Origin: Caulobacteraceae bacterium
GTDB taxonomy: Bacteria > Pseudomonadota > Alphaproteobacteria > Caulobacterales > Caulobacteraceae
Reading direction: 5' to 3'
NCBI GenBank assembly: GCA_028290905.1
Contig: JAQGIW010000076.1
Location: 1-47,719, forward strand
DNA length: 47,719 nucleotides
Made by a program: the position numbers and the translations under genes. Below are positions 1-8,263 of this stretch, piece by piece (the first letter of the stretch is position 1; each line of letters starts with the position of its first letter). The notes under the pieces were generated by a model. That model ran no database searches. It was not told the DNA's origin and was given only the letters and a program-made list of their open reading frames with translations.

Positions 1-2
1 AC

Positions 3-506
3 TCGTGGTTCGACGCCCCCTTTCAGGAATGGATCGACGACTACCATCAGAACACGATCGCCGCGGTTCGACTGGTCCATGCCTTTACTCCGGCGATGAA
101 AGAGCGCGGCTGGGGGCGTTTGATCCAGGTCTCGTCTCGAAACGCCATCTCGCCACACGCGAATTTACCGACCTACGGCGCCGCGAAGGCCGCGCTCAAC
201 AACGTGACCCTCAGCCTGTCCAAGGCGCTGGCTGGAAGTGGCGTCACATCGAACGGGATCATGCCCGGCCTGATCTACACACCGCAACTGGACAAGTGGT
301 TCATCGAGACCGCGCAAAGGCAAGGGAGTGACGACCCTGAGTTTGGCAAGCAGTATGCTCTCGAGAACATCATCGACCAGACCGTCAGCAGGCTTGGGCA
401 GCCTATGGATATTGCAGCCGCGGTCTGCTTCCTGGCCAGCCCGCTGACCGACTTCATGACCGGCACGACCTTTCGCATCGATGGCGGCTCGACACCCACC
501 GTGTAG
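3..506 (+). CDS. SDR family oxidoreductase, 5'-truncated by window edge
   Basis: Open frame from base 3 (SWFDAPFQEWIDDYHQNTIAAVRLVHAFTPAMKERGWGRLIQVSS...); YGAAKAALNN active-site YxxxK motif; C-term DFMTGTTFRIDGGS typical of SDRs. Confidence 0.93.
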   Translation, partial: SWFDAPFQEWIDDYHQNTIAAVRLVHAFTPAMKERGWGRLIQVSSRNAISPHANLPTYGAAKAALNNVTLSLSKALAGSGVTSNGIMPGLIYTPQLDKWFIETAQRQGSDDPEFGKQYALENIIDQTVSRLGQPMDIAAAVCFLASPLTDFMTGTTFRIDGGSTPTV

Positions 507-533
507 CGCGCTGAAGCCAAACCTCGGCGTGCG

Positions 534-671
534 TCAGGCTTTGAGCAGCGCCGCGGCGATGCGCTCGCGGGTCATGGGCAGGTCGCGAATGCGGGCGCCG
601 AGCGCGTGGGCGACCGCGTTACCGATGGCGGCCATGACCGGCCCCTGGCTCACCTCGCCCAGACCGAACGG
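534..671 (-). pseudogene. C-terminal remnant of xanthine dehydrogenase-family molybdopterin-binding subunit
   Basis: Reverse-strand frame ...PFGLGEVSQGPVMAAIGNAVAHALGARIRDLPMTRERIAAALLKA* matches the C-terminal GxGE...AxANAV...G.R.R.LP.T.ER pattern of this family; no upstream domains present. Confidence 0.75.
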
Positions 672-676
672 TCGCG

Positions 677-767
677 GCGCGGCGGTGGTCTTGCGCTGGT
701 CGCCCCTTCAGGGGAACGCTCCGCGCCACGAAGGGCTCGAAGATCCTCCATTCCTCATCCGACATCG
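677..767 (-). mobile_element. IS5-family transposase N-terminal fragment
   Basis: Reverse strand ATG gives MSDEEWRIFEPFVARSVPLKGRPAQDHRR, the characteristic IS5-type transposase N-terminus; homology stops after DHRR. Confidence 0.75.
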
Positions 768-875
768 GTCCGCGAATCAAGAATGCTCTCTCTCAAAGAG
801 CAGCCTTGAATCAGAGCCCGATCTATAGCGGAGTCGTCAGACCCCAATGTTGTCGACATAACCTAGGAGACCGGA

Positions 876-1301
876 ATGATCATGGGTCGCATGATATCGA
901 ATCGCCTTGGACGCCTGGCGGCCGGCGTGGTCGCCGCCTCGGCGACGCTGGGCGCCGCCGCCTCGGCCGCACCCGCCGCCGACTCGAACGGACGGAACTG
1001 CTTCACGGTCAATGACTGGCATGGCTGGTCATCGCCCAGCCCCGACGTCCTCTACCTCGCGGTGAATTTCAGGGACGTCTACAAGGCCACGCTGGCCCAG
1101 CCCGTGGAGGGACTGCATCTGATGGACACCGTGGTGATCTCCGATGAGGCGGGCCTTCAGAGTGTTTGCAGCGCCGTCGACCTGCACCTGATCATGACTC
1201 ATCGCGGCGGCGGCAGCCGGCGGGGCCTAATCGTCAGGTCGCTGACCAAATTGACGCCCGAGGAGATCGCCACAATCCCCAAGAAGGATCGTCCGAACTA
1301 G
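876..1301 (+). CDS. exported protein, DUF6491-like
   Basis: N-terminal Ala-rich signal-like sequence, then CFTVNDWHGWSSPSPDVLYLAVNFRDVYKATL...LTPEEIATIP pattern. Confidence 0.65.
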   Translation: MIMGRMISNRLGRLAAGVVAASATLGAAASAAPAADSNGRNCFTVNDWHGWSSPSPDVLYLAVNFRDVYKATLAQPVEGLHLMDTVVISDEAGLQSVCSAVDLHLIMTHRGGGSRRGLIVRSLTKLTPEEIATIPKKDRPN

Positions 1302-1306
1302 GACAC

Positions 1307-2003
1307 CTACAGGGCCAGAGCTCGCTGAAGATCAGCGTGTTCGAACGCGCTTTCCATTCGGCGGATTTCGGCAGGACGAACGCCGACGGCTTCCGCCGTG
1401 CGCCGCCACCCAGCCGTCGCCGCGCCGACGACCTTGACGATCGCCCTGGCCGCCGCATCGCCGAGACCGAAATACCCGGCGACCGACAGGACCAAGCCAA
1501 GATCGCAGGCGCCGTCATCGACGTCGATGGTGGTGGTGAGGATGCGCGGACGCACGTCGGCGGGCGTGGGATTGAGGTCGTAGGCGGGCGACAGCGTCCA
1601 GCCGCCCCGCCCGAGCCAAACGAAGCCGTGATTGCGCAGATGGTCGTCGACGTTCGAGACGAGGACGTTGAACACCATGCGCCGAAAGAGCTCCGCGGCG
1701 TCTTCCCTGGGCCGGGCGCCGTGCTGATTGAGGACGTCGGAAAGCTCCGGATAGCTGGCGCGCTCCCCGTCTCGCAGGCCCATCGTCGACAGCGCGGACA
1801 GGAATGGAATGCCCGGCGACAGGAACGAACGGGCCAGGGCCGACCGCCAAGGCCAGCTCCAGAGAGAAGCGATCGGGATCGGCCAACCAGTCGGCGTGAT
1901 ATTCGAAGACAACGGTCTCCCCGCCCCTGCGCGGCGTGCGACGGAGCGTGCCGACGCGCTTCAGGCCGCTGGCGGGGTCGATGTGAACTTCGATGTCCGT
2001 CAT
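1307..2003 (-). pseudogene. hipA: HipA-family kinase toxin, internally deleted and frameshifted
   Basis: N-term domain (VFEYHADWLADPDRFSLELALAVGPGPF) in one frame is followed directly by the C-term part (GIPFLSALSTMGLRDGERASYPELSDVLNQHG...VFNVLVSNVDDHLRNHGFVW...LSPAYDLNP) in another frame; the central kinase region is missing. Confidence 0.85.
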
Positions 2004-2347
2004 GTCTCGGGGTTCGGCCCGGGGTTCGGCTTGGGGGACGAACGCCGCCTGACGCGGGTCGGCAGTGCGTCGGCGGCAAGCTGTTGACCGACGTGGTCCG
2101 TGGAGGGGTCGGCGACCTGGCCAAGGTGGTCGAGGAGGCCCAGGGCGTTCAACACGGCGGCATAGATGCCGACGCCAACCCCATCGTCACCCGCCTCGAT
2201 CTTCTGAAGCGTAGGGCGCGTGGTGAAGGCCCGCTCGGCCACGATCTCTGCCGTGAGGCCCCGCCTCTTGCGCGCGTCTCGAAGGTCGCCGCCCAGTTTG
2301 CTCAGGGCGCGGCGCACGGCGAGTGGTGGGTGATGAGGGGTTGGCAT
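2000..2347 (-). CDS. hipB: HipB-like XRE-family antitoxin/repressor
   Basis: MPTPHHPPLAVRRALSKLGGDLRDARKRRGLTAEIVAERAFTTRPTLQKIEAGDDGVGVGIYAAVLNALGL = HTH; ATGA overlap with hipA start. Confidence 0.8.
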   Translation of the reverse strand: MPTPHHPPLAVRRALSKLGGDLRDARKRRGLTAEIVAERAFTTRPTLQKIEAGDDGVGVGIYAAVLNALGLLDHLGQVADPSTDHVGQQLAADALPTRVRRRSSPKPNPGPNPET

Positions 2348-2396
2348 GTAAACATCCCTTTTCGCTATCCAGCGTTTGCGCAAAGGGATATTTACA
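2347..2396. promoter_or_regulatory. inverted-repeat operator upstream of hipB
   Basis: TGTAAACATCCCTTTTCGC (2347-2365) versus GCGCAAAGGGATATTTACA (2378-2396): 17/19 complementary arms. Confidence 0.75.
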
Positions 2397-2498
2397 TTAG
2401 AGCGTCGCGTTGAGAAAGAGGCAATCGCGTTATCGTCTCCCACTGATGTCGTCGGCCGGCGGCAGAAGCCCTCGCGACCGTCAGGCCCAAGTCGTCAG

Positions 2499-3473
2499 TC
2501 AAGGGTGGAGGTCGGCCATGTTGGCGACTCCGCCGACGGCCTTGGCGGCGGCGCCCAGGATGGCCTCGGCCAGGTCTTCGTAGTTCATGCCGGGGAGGGG
2601 GCAGACGTTGTCCAGGTCCGCCAGGATCGCGGGCGGACAATCCTCGATCGGCACGCCTTTCACCTCGGCCCATTTCTGTATCTGATTGCGAAACCGTGCC
2701 GTCACCAGCGGCTGTTGATTGTTCATCGGGTCGGCCATGGCCTCCTCCAGGGAGACGAACTCGACGCCGCGCGCGGCGAAACCGTCGAGGATGGCGCCGA
2801 TGCAGTCGGCGGCGATCGGCGTGCCGTGGATCAGCCAGATGTGGACGGGATCGCGACCGAAGATCAGGCGCGCGGCGGCGTGCTGGACGCTAAGTTGCTT
2901 GAGGGCGGTGTCCACGCAGGCTTGGCGCAGCCAGGCCTTGGCAGTCTCGTCGCCGGCGATGATCGCGCGCGTATAGGGCCTGGAGAACTGGGCGTCATAG
3001 AACCACAGGCTGATCGGCGCGACCGCGTAGCCGGCGCGGCCGAGCCAGGCCAGCACCTCGTCGCGCTTGGCCGCCGTGTCCCCCCACATGTCGAAGCAAT
3101 GGCGAAAGTAGCGGGTGGGCGCCGCGTCCGACCACCTGGCGATCAGGGCTTCCGTTTTCTCGATGTCGGCGATGTAGTTCCTTGGAGCCACCCAGTTCAG
3201 GCTGGCGTGATTATGGGTGTGGTTGCCGATGTGATGACCGGCCTCGGTCCACCCGTCGAACACCTGCGACAGCGCCCGGTCGTCGTCGACCGGGGCGGTG
3301 TTGGAAAAGGCGTAGACGCCGCGTACGCCGTGGCTGCGGAAGGCGTCGGTCAGGCGCCGGGCGATGGTCTGGTAGGGATAGCCGTTCAATTCGGGCACGC
3401 CCTTCCACTGGAACAGGTCGTCGACGGTCAGGGCGATCCTGATGGGGCCGGACATGGACTTGGGTGAGGTCAT
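2499..3473 (-). CDS. polysaccharide deacetylase family protein (NodB-like)
   Basis: IALTVDDLFQWKG..., HQIGNHTHNHASL-type motif (HHIGNHTHNHASLN), internal start MTSPKSMSG. Confidence 0.85.
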   Translation of the reverse strand: MTSPKSMSGPIRIALTVDDLFQWKGVPELNGYPYQTIARRLTDAFRSHGVRGVYAFSNTAPVDDDRALSQVFDGWTEAGHHIGNHTHNHASLNWVAPRNYIADIEKTEALIARWSDAAPTRYFRHCFDMWGDTAAKRDEVLAWLGRAGYAVAPISLWFYDAQFSRPYTRAIIAGDETAKAWLRQACVDTALKQLSVQHAAARLIFGRDPVHIWLIHGTPIAADCIGAILDGFAARGVEFVSLEEAMADPMNNQQPLVTARFRNQIQKWAEVKGVPIEDCPPAILADLDNVCPLPGMNYEDLAEAILGAAAKAVGGVANMADLHP

Positions 3474-3529
3474 CGTGGCTTCCTTTCCGCGGGCGCCCGA
3501 CCCGTTGCGGCGGGTCACAGGTGGTAATA

Positions 3530-3571
3530 TGACAGAAGTCACGTTTTGCGCAATGAACATGACAAACGTCA
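3530..3571. promoter_or_regulatory. pair of TGAC-N4-GTCA operator sites in divergent promoter
   Basis: TGACAGAAGTCA (3530-3541) and TGACAAACGTCA (3560-3571), both followed by CG, 30 bp apart, between the deacetylase gene and the TetR gene. Confidence 0.75.
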
Positions 3572-3587
3572 CGATTCGAGAGGGGCG

Positions 3588-4196
3588 ATGAGCACCGGCA
3601 TCGGCGTCCGGCAACCGGCCCAGGCGCGCAGCCGCGAGCGGGTGGAGCGCATCCTTCTGGCGACGGAGGCGCTCATCGAGCAGACGCCGCTGGATGAGAT
3701 CAGCGTGGCGATGATATCGGAACGTTCAGGGGTGAAGCGGGCGACGATCTATCAGTTTTTCCCCAGTGTGCAGGCGATCCTGAAAGTCCTCGGCCAGCGT
3801 TTCCTGGACGAGATCTACGACGACTTCACGCGGATCGAGACGCCTGGAACGCAGGACGCCTGGCGGCGGACGACGGGCGCCCTGATCGATGCGATGGTGG
3901 ATTTCTACAGCCATCACCCGGCGGCCTGTTCGCTGTTCCTGGGCGACGGCAGCCTGCATGGCCTGCGCCTCATCGACCACGATTTCGACCAGCGCTATGT
4001 CGAACTGCTTCGCGCGCAACTGGGAGGCGGCCCGGCGATCCAGGCCGGCGCGCAGGGCGATCCGATGCAGGTCGCGGTGATGATCGGCATCTCGACGATC
4101 TCGCTCAGCGTGCACCGTTTCGGCCGCATCACCGACTATTACCGCACCCAGGCCAGGCGGGCTGTGCAGGCCTATCTGGGAACGCTACTGGGCTAA
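3588..4196 (+). CDS. TetR/AcrR family transcriptional regulator
   Basis: RSRERVERILLATEALIEQTPLDEISVAMISERSGVKRATIYQFFPSVQAILKVL = TetR HTH. Confidence 0.92.
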   Translation: MSTGIGVRQPAQARSRERVERILLATEALIEQTPLDEISVAMISERSGVKRATIYQFFPSVQAILKVLGQRFLDEIYDDFTRIETPGTQDAWRRTTGALIDAMVDFYSHHPAACSLFLGDGSLHGLRLIDHDFDQRYVELLRAQLGGGPAIQAGAQGDPMQVAVMIGISTISLSVHRFGRITDYYRTQARRAVQAYLGTLLG

Positions 4197-4226
4197 CCAG
4201 GCCGGCGAGGCCGGGCGAGGCCGGCG

Positions 4227-4252
4227 CAGGGGACAGGAGCACCCGTCCCCTG
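4227..4252. terminator. stem-loop between convergent genes
   Basis: CAGGGGAC...GTCCCCTG 8-bp perfect stem, 10-nt loop, downstream of TetR and of the cupin gene; no strong T-tract. Confidence 0.5.
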
Positions 4253-4294
4253 ATTCGTGCCGGCGCCCTTCGTCCGAAAGCGCTCCAGGCTCCG

Positions 4295-4942
4295 CTAAAG
4301 ATCCAGCTCGGTCTGACGAAAGGCTGTGTCGCCGATGTTCTCGGGGACCCGCCAGGAGTCTCTGTGCTCGTTGGCCCGGTCGATCAGCGTCTGGACGGCG
4401 TCAAGGGATTGCTCTTCCAGCTTCATCCCCGGGGCTTCAGGTTCGCCGCCGCCCGCTCTGAACTCGAGCACTTCCACGCCGGCAGGGCCGGCCGTGTACT
4501 TGTAGGGGTGGCCGTTGGGAACGAAAAATCCCGCGCCGGGCCCCAGGCGGTGCTTGCCGAGAATGATTTCACCGGCAACCACGTAGTACAGACAGTCGCC
4601 GTAACGGGGGTGGCTGTGGGCGAATAGCGGAAAATTGGGTCCGAACCAGGCGTGCACCAAGCTCATGCCATCAGGAACGTTTTGGCTGAACAGAGAGGTG
4701 ACCGCCGACCCGCCTTGAATCGACTCCACCATCTCGGCCATCTTCTGCCGCACCGGTTCTTCGCCATATTCCGCCGCCAGGGCGCTGTGCTCGAAATACT
4801 CCGCGACCCTGGCGGGGTCCGCGGGACTGGGGGGCCCGGGCTGATTGATCTTCGTATTCGTAAAGATCTCGAACGGCCCCCGCGGGGACACGTATTTCCT
4901 CGAAGCTTTCGCCAGTTCCTGCTGTTTGATCGCCGCGTTCAC
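4295..4942 (-). CDS. cupin-domain protein
   Basis: HAWFGPNFPLFAHSHPRYGDCLYYVVAGEIILGKHRLGPGAGFFVPNGHPYKYTAGPAGVEVLEFR cupin motifs; GTG start with GGAGG upstream. Confidence 0.8.
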   Translation of the reverse strand: MNAAIKQQELAKASRKYVSPRGPFEIFTNTKINQPGPPSPADPARVAEYFEHSALAAEYGEEPVRQKMAEMVESIQGGSAVTSLFSQNVPDGMSLVHAWFGPNFPLFAHSHPRYGDCLYYVVAGEIILGKHRLGPGAGFFVPNGHPYKYTAGPAGVEVLEFRAGGGEPEAPGMKLEEQSLDAVQTLIDRANEHRDSWRVPENIGDTAFRQTELDL

Positions 4943-5166
4943 GTTGCTCCTCCGTCGCACCTTTGATTGTCGCTGAGGTTGGCACGGAACCGATGCCCTG
5001 GCCAGATGGAGACGAACCGTATTCTCCATAGGGATCAGGTCTGGGTCGGAAATTATACCCCCGGAAATATCCCAAGAGGCAGGGGATGGAAGGACCCGGA
5101 CTCGACTGCCGATCCCCCACGGCGGTAGCGTACCAAAGAGCTCATAGAGGAAGGAGCGGGGTGGAA

Positions 5167-5505
5167 ATGAAAATCTGGCCAGTGGCGGCGGCGTGGCTAT
5201 TACTTGCTCCTGCTGCGTTCTCGCAGCAGGAGCTAGATCAGAGCCGAGCCGGTTTTCATAATGACCAGGGCGACGCAACTGCGTTGTGGGCGGAGCGCGC
5301 TAAGGAGAGGAAAGCCGCTCGCAAACAGACCGCGCGCCGGGCCCAGGTCGCGGCCTTCGCGGCCGACCCGGCCCATCCCTATTTTGGGATCGTGCGCGGG
5401 AAGATGTTCGAGCTGCTACGTGACGGCCAAGCTTCATCGATGCAACAGGCCTACGACCTCGCAGTGAGCCAGACGCCGAATCTGCCGGCGATCCCGCCGC
5501 CATAG
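5167..5505 (+). CDS. small exported protein of unknown function
   Basis: Signal peptide MKIWPVAAAWLLLAPAAFSQ; C-term AHPYFGIVRGKMFELLRDGQASSMQQAYDLA; RBS GGAAGGAG upstream. Confidence 0.65.
   Translation: MKIWPVAAAWLLLAPAAFSQQELDQSRAGFHNDQGDATALWAERAKERKAARKQTARRAQVAAFAADPAHPYFGIVRGKMFELLRDGQASSMQQAYDLAVSQTPNLPAIPPP
5206..5233. repeat. perfect 12-bp hairpin inside signal-peptide coding region
   Basis: GCTCCTGCTGCG-TTCT-CGCAGCAGGAGC. Confidence 0.85.
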
Positions 5506-5532
5506 GCACGATAAATGTCGGGCGCCCCGACA

Positions 5533-6735
5533 CTATCGAGCGATCGCCGCGGCGGCGGGGCGGTCCCTGGTCAGATGCAGCGTCGAGAGGATCAGCAAGG
5601 CGGCGATCAGCATCACGGCGCCCAGCGCCAGCACGGCCACGACGTTGTGGCCGGCGATGACGCGCGAGGCCAGGAACGGGCCGATCGCGCCGCCCATGAG
5701 CCCGACGCCGCCCGACTGCGCAGCGGCGCTGCGGCTGGGATCGGCCTCGATCAGCATCGGCACCTGAAACGGCGCGGAGAAGAGGGCGACAAAGCCGATC
5801 GCCATCGCGCCGGCGATGAACAGCCAGGCCGGCGGCATGGCCGCGAACGCCGCCCAGCTGGCCAGGACGACGCAGCCGGTGGCGAGCAGCACCATGTAGT
5901 AGCGAATCCGGCCGGCGAGCGCGGTCGCCATGGCGCTGCCCAGGATCTGCACGGCCAGCGAGGCGGTGATCGCGGCCCCGGCGATGGCGGCGCTGAGCCC
6001 GGTCTGCTCGGCCAGGGGCACGAAGTAGATGGCGACACCGGCGATGGAGGCGGTGAAGAGGAAGGTGACGCTGAGCGCCAGCCAGCCGCGCGGCGGCGGC
6101 CAGCCCGCCCGCGTCGCGCCGCTGGGCAGAGCCGCATATTCGCGAGGACACAGGAGGGCGAACGGCGCGCACAGCGCGATCAGGCCGGCGGCGACGACGA
6201 AGGCGCCGATGGCGTGGAACCGCGGCAGGACAAGGCCGGTCAGCGCCGCGGTCAGGCCGAGTTCGCTCAGGGTCAGGGCGGTGTAATAGACGCCCGACCA
6301 GCGCGCGGGCGTCTTCGAACGCACCACCATGCCGATCAGGATCCAAAGCAGAATGCCTTCCGGAACGCCCGCCAGCGCCCGGATGCCGACCACCCCCCAG
6401 CCACGCCCCCACCCGGTGGCGAGATCGATCGCGGCCAAGGTGAGCACGGCCAGGGCCCCGATCGCGCGGATGCGCGCCGGCGGCACGAAGGCGCTGAAGG
6501 CGGCGTTGGTCGCCGCCATCGCCAGCGCCTCGGCCATCGCCGTATCGCCGATACGCTCGACCGGAATGTGCCCCTCGCCGGCAAGCGCCCCCAGCAGCAG
6601 CGGCATCGGTCCGCTGAGCAACAGGCCCACGACGCCCATCGTCAGCGCGCCGGTGGTCTGCAGCAGCGGCAGGTCGCTGGGGCCCGGCGGCGCGGCGGCA
6701 GCCGCGACGAGGAGCGGTTCATCGGCGATCGACAT
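5533..6735 (-). CDS. MFS transporter
   Basis: 400 aa, about 12 hydrophobic segments; MFS-like arrangement, SGVGLMGGAIGPFLAS. Confidence 0.85.
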   Translation of the reverse strand: MSIADEPLLVAAAAAPPGPSDLPLLQTTGALTMGVVGLLLSGPMPLLLGALAGEGHIPVERIGDTAMAEALAMAATNAAFSAFVPPARIRAIGALAVLTLAAIDLATGWGRGWGVVGIRALAGVPEGILLWILIGMVVRSKTPARWSGVYYTALTLSELGLTAALTGLVLPRFHAIGAFVVAAGLIALCAPFALLCPREYAALPSGATRAGWPPPRGWLALSVTFLFTASIAGVAIYFVPLAEQTGLSAAIAGAAITASLAVQILGSAMATALAGRIRYYMVLLATGCVVLASWAAFAAMPPAWLFIAGAMAIGFVALFSAPFQVPMLIEADPSRSAAAQSGGVGLMGGAIGPFLASRVIAGHNVVAVLALGAVMLIAALLILSTLHLTRDRPAAAAIAR

Positions 6736-6860
6736 GCGGCTCGGCCGTCCCGGAGTTGTTTTCTTTCAGTCAGCCGGACCGAGGGTTCGGATGTCAAACC
6801 AAATCTGGGGGAGATCATTGGCCGTGCGTCGGCGCGCCGCGGCCACCAGCTTGAACATCT

Positions 6861-8093
6861 CTATCGGCCCGGCCCGGCCTTGGCCGCGGAGGCGCGCACG
6901 ATCGGAATCTCATCAGGCGCCAGCGGCTTCATCCACGTCTTGCGGGCGAGGGCCGCCTCGATATGGGGCGCGAGCTCCTTGGCCTTTTTGGCCTCGCGCT
7001 CGGCGACCTCGGCCTTGAACTCGGGCATCACCTCGGCGGCGAACAGCTCCAGGGCCTCGCAGATGTGGGCGTGCCGGTTGTGGCCGGCCTGCTGCAGGAA
7101 GATCACCTGGTCGACGCCGACATCCTGGAACTCGCGGATGTGGCGACGGATGTCGTCCGGCGTGCCGATGCCCGAGACATAGGTGTCGGCCCGCTTGGCC
7201 GCGTCGATCACCTCCTGGGTCCGGTTGCCGCGGGCGGTGATATAGTCATGCCACAGGGTCGAGCGGCCGGGGACGGTGTCGTGCGCGACCAGGGCGTTGA
7301 CGGCATAGCCGAAGAACTCGAAGCCCTCGTGGCCGCGACGGATGGCCTCGTCCCGGTCCCCGTGCACCGAGAAGTTCGAGACGGTGGCGATGTTGGCGTT
7401 CACGGCATGGCCGATCGGCACGCATTCCTCGGACTTGATGATGCCGTAATAGATGTCCGCCCAACGCTTCGCTTCGTCGGGATCGATGAACGAGAAGGAC
7501 AGCGCGCCCAGGCCCAGCGAGGCCGCCACCCTGATCGTGTCGCGGTTGGTGCAGGCCATCCACATCGGCGGATGGGGCTTCTGGACCGGCTTGGGAATGA
7601 CGTTGCGGCACGGGAAGGAGAAGGTCTCGCTCTCGTATCCGGGATAGGGGCTGAGCACCATCATGTTGGCGATCTGTTCGGCCGCCTCGATCGCCATGGC
7701 CCGCTTCTGGCGCGCCGGGATGTGAAAGGCGCCCAGCTCGAGCCGCGTCGCCCCCTCGCCGATGCCGAAGTCGAGCCGGCCCTTGGAGATGATGTCCAGG
7801 GTGGCCAGTCCCTCGGCGGTCCGGGCCGGATGGTTGTAGTTCGGAATCACCTGGCGGATGCCGTGGCCCACCCGGATGTTTTTGGTCAGGGCCGCGCAGG
7901 CCGACAGGAACACCTCGGGGGCGGAGGAATGCGAGTATTCCTCGAGGAAGTGGTGTTCCACCTCCCAGGCGTAGTCGTAGCCGAGCTTGTCGGCCAGCAC
8001 GACCTGTTCCAGCGCCTCATGGAACAGCCTGGCCTCGTCGCCCTCGTTCCACGGTTTGGGCAACTGGTGCTCGTAGAATATGCCGAACCGCAT
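6861..8093 (-). CDS. LLM class flavin-dependent oxidoreductase
   Basis: MRFGIFYEHQLPKPW...YDYAWEVEHHFLEEYSHSSAPEVFLSA...IRVGHGIRQVIPNYNHPARTAE. Confidence 0.93.
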   Translation of the reverse strand: MRFGIFYEHQLPKPWNEGDEARLFHEALEQVVLADKLGYDYAWEVEHHFLEEYSHSSAPEVFLSACAALTKNIRVGHGIRQVIPNYNHPARTAEGLATLDIISKGRLDFGIGEGATRLELGAFHIPARQKRAMAIEAAEQIANMMVLSPYPGYESETFSFPCRNVIPKPVQKPHPPMWMACTNRDTIRVAASLGLGALSFSFIDPDEAKRWADIYYGIIKSEECVPIGHAVNANIATVSNFSVHGDRDEAIRRGHEGFEFFGYAVNALVAHDTVPGRSTLWHDYITARGNRTQEVIDAAKRADTYVSGIGTPDDIRRHIREFQDVGVDQVIFLQQAGHNRHAHICEALELFAAEVMPEFKAEVAEREAKKAKELAPHIEAALARKTWMKPLAPDEIPIVRASAAKAGPGR

Positions 8094-8263
8094 GGTCGCC
8101 TTCTCCCGATCCCGGCTTGTCGCCTGTTCGGGCAAGTAGACCGCAAGACGACGCCCGATGAAAGCCGGACGTGGCGGAAGCCGCCCCCTTCACGGCCGCG
8201 CGATCCGGCCTAAGGTAAGGGAAATGCGCCGGGCCATCATGGCGGCCGCGGCAGGAGGAGAAC

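Noticed and set aside
1166-2413. 415-aa plus-strand ORF opposite hipBA
   Set aside because: Arg/Gly/Asp-rich low-complexity translation antisense to recognisable HipA/HipB; GC-driven shadow ORF
4197-4226. GGCCGGCGAGGCCGGGCGAGGCCGG tandem repeat after the TetR gene
   Set aside because: Short GC-rich low-complexity stretch; likely chance or part of the terminator region
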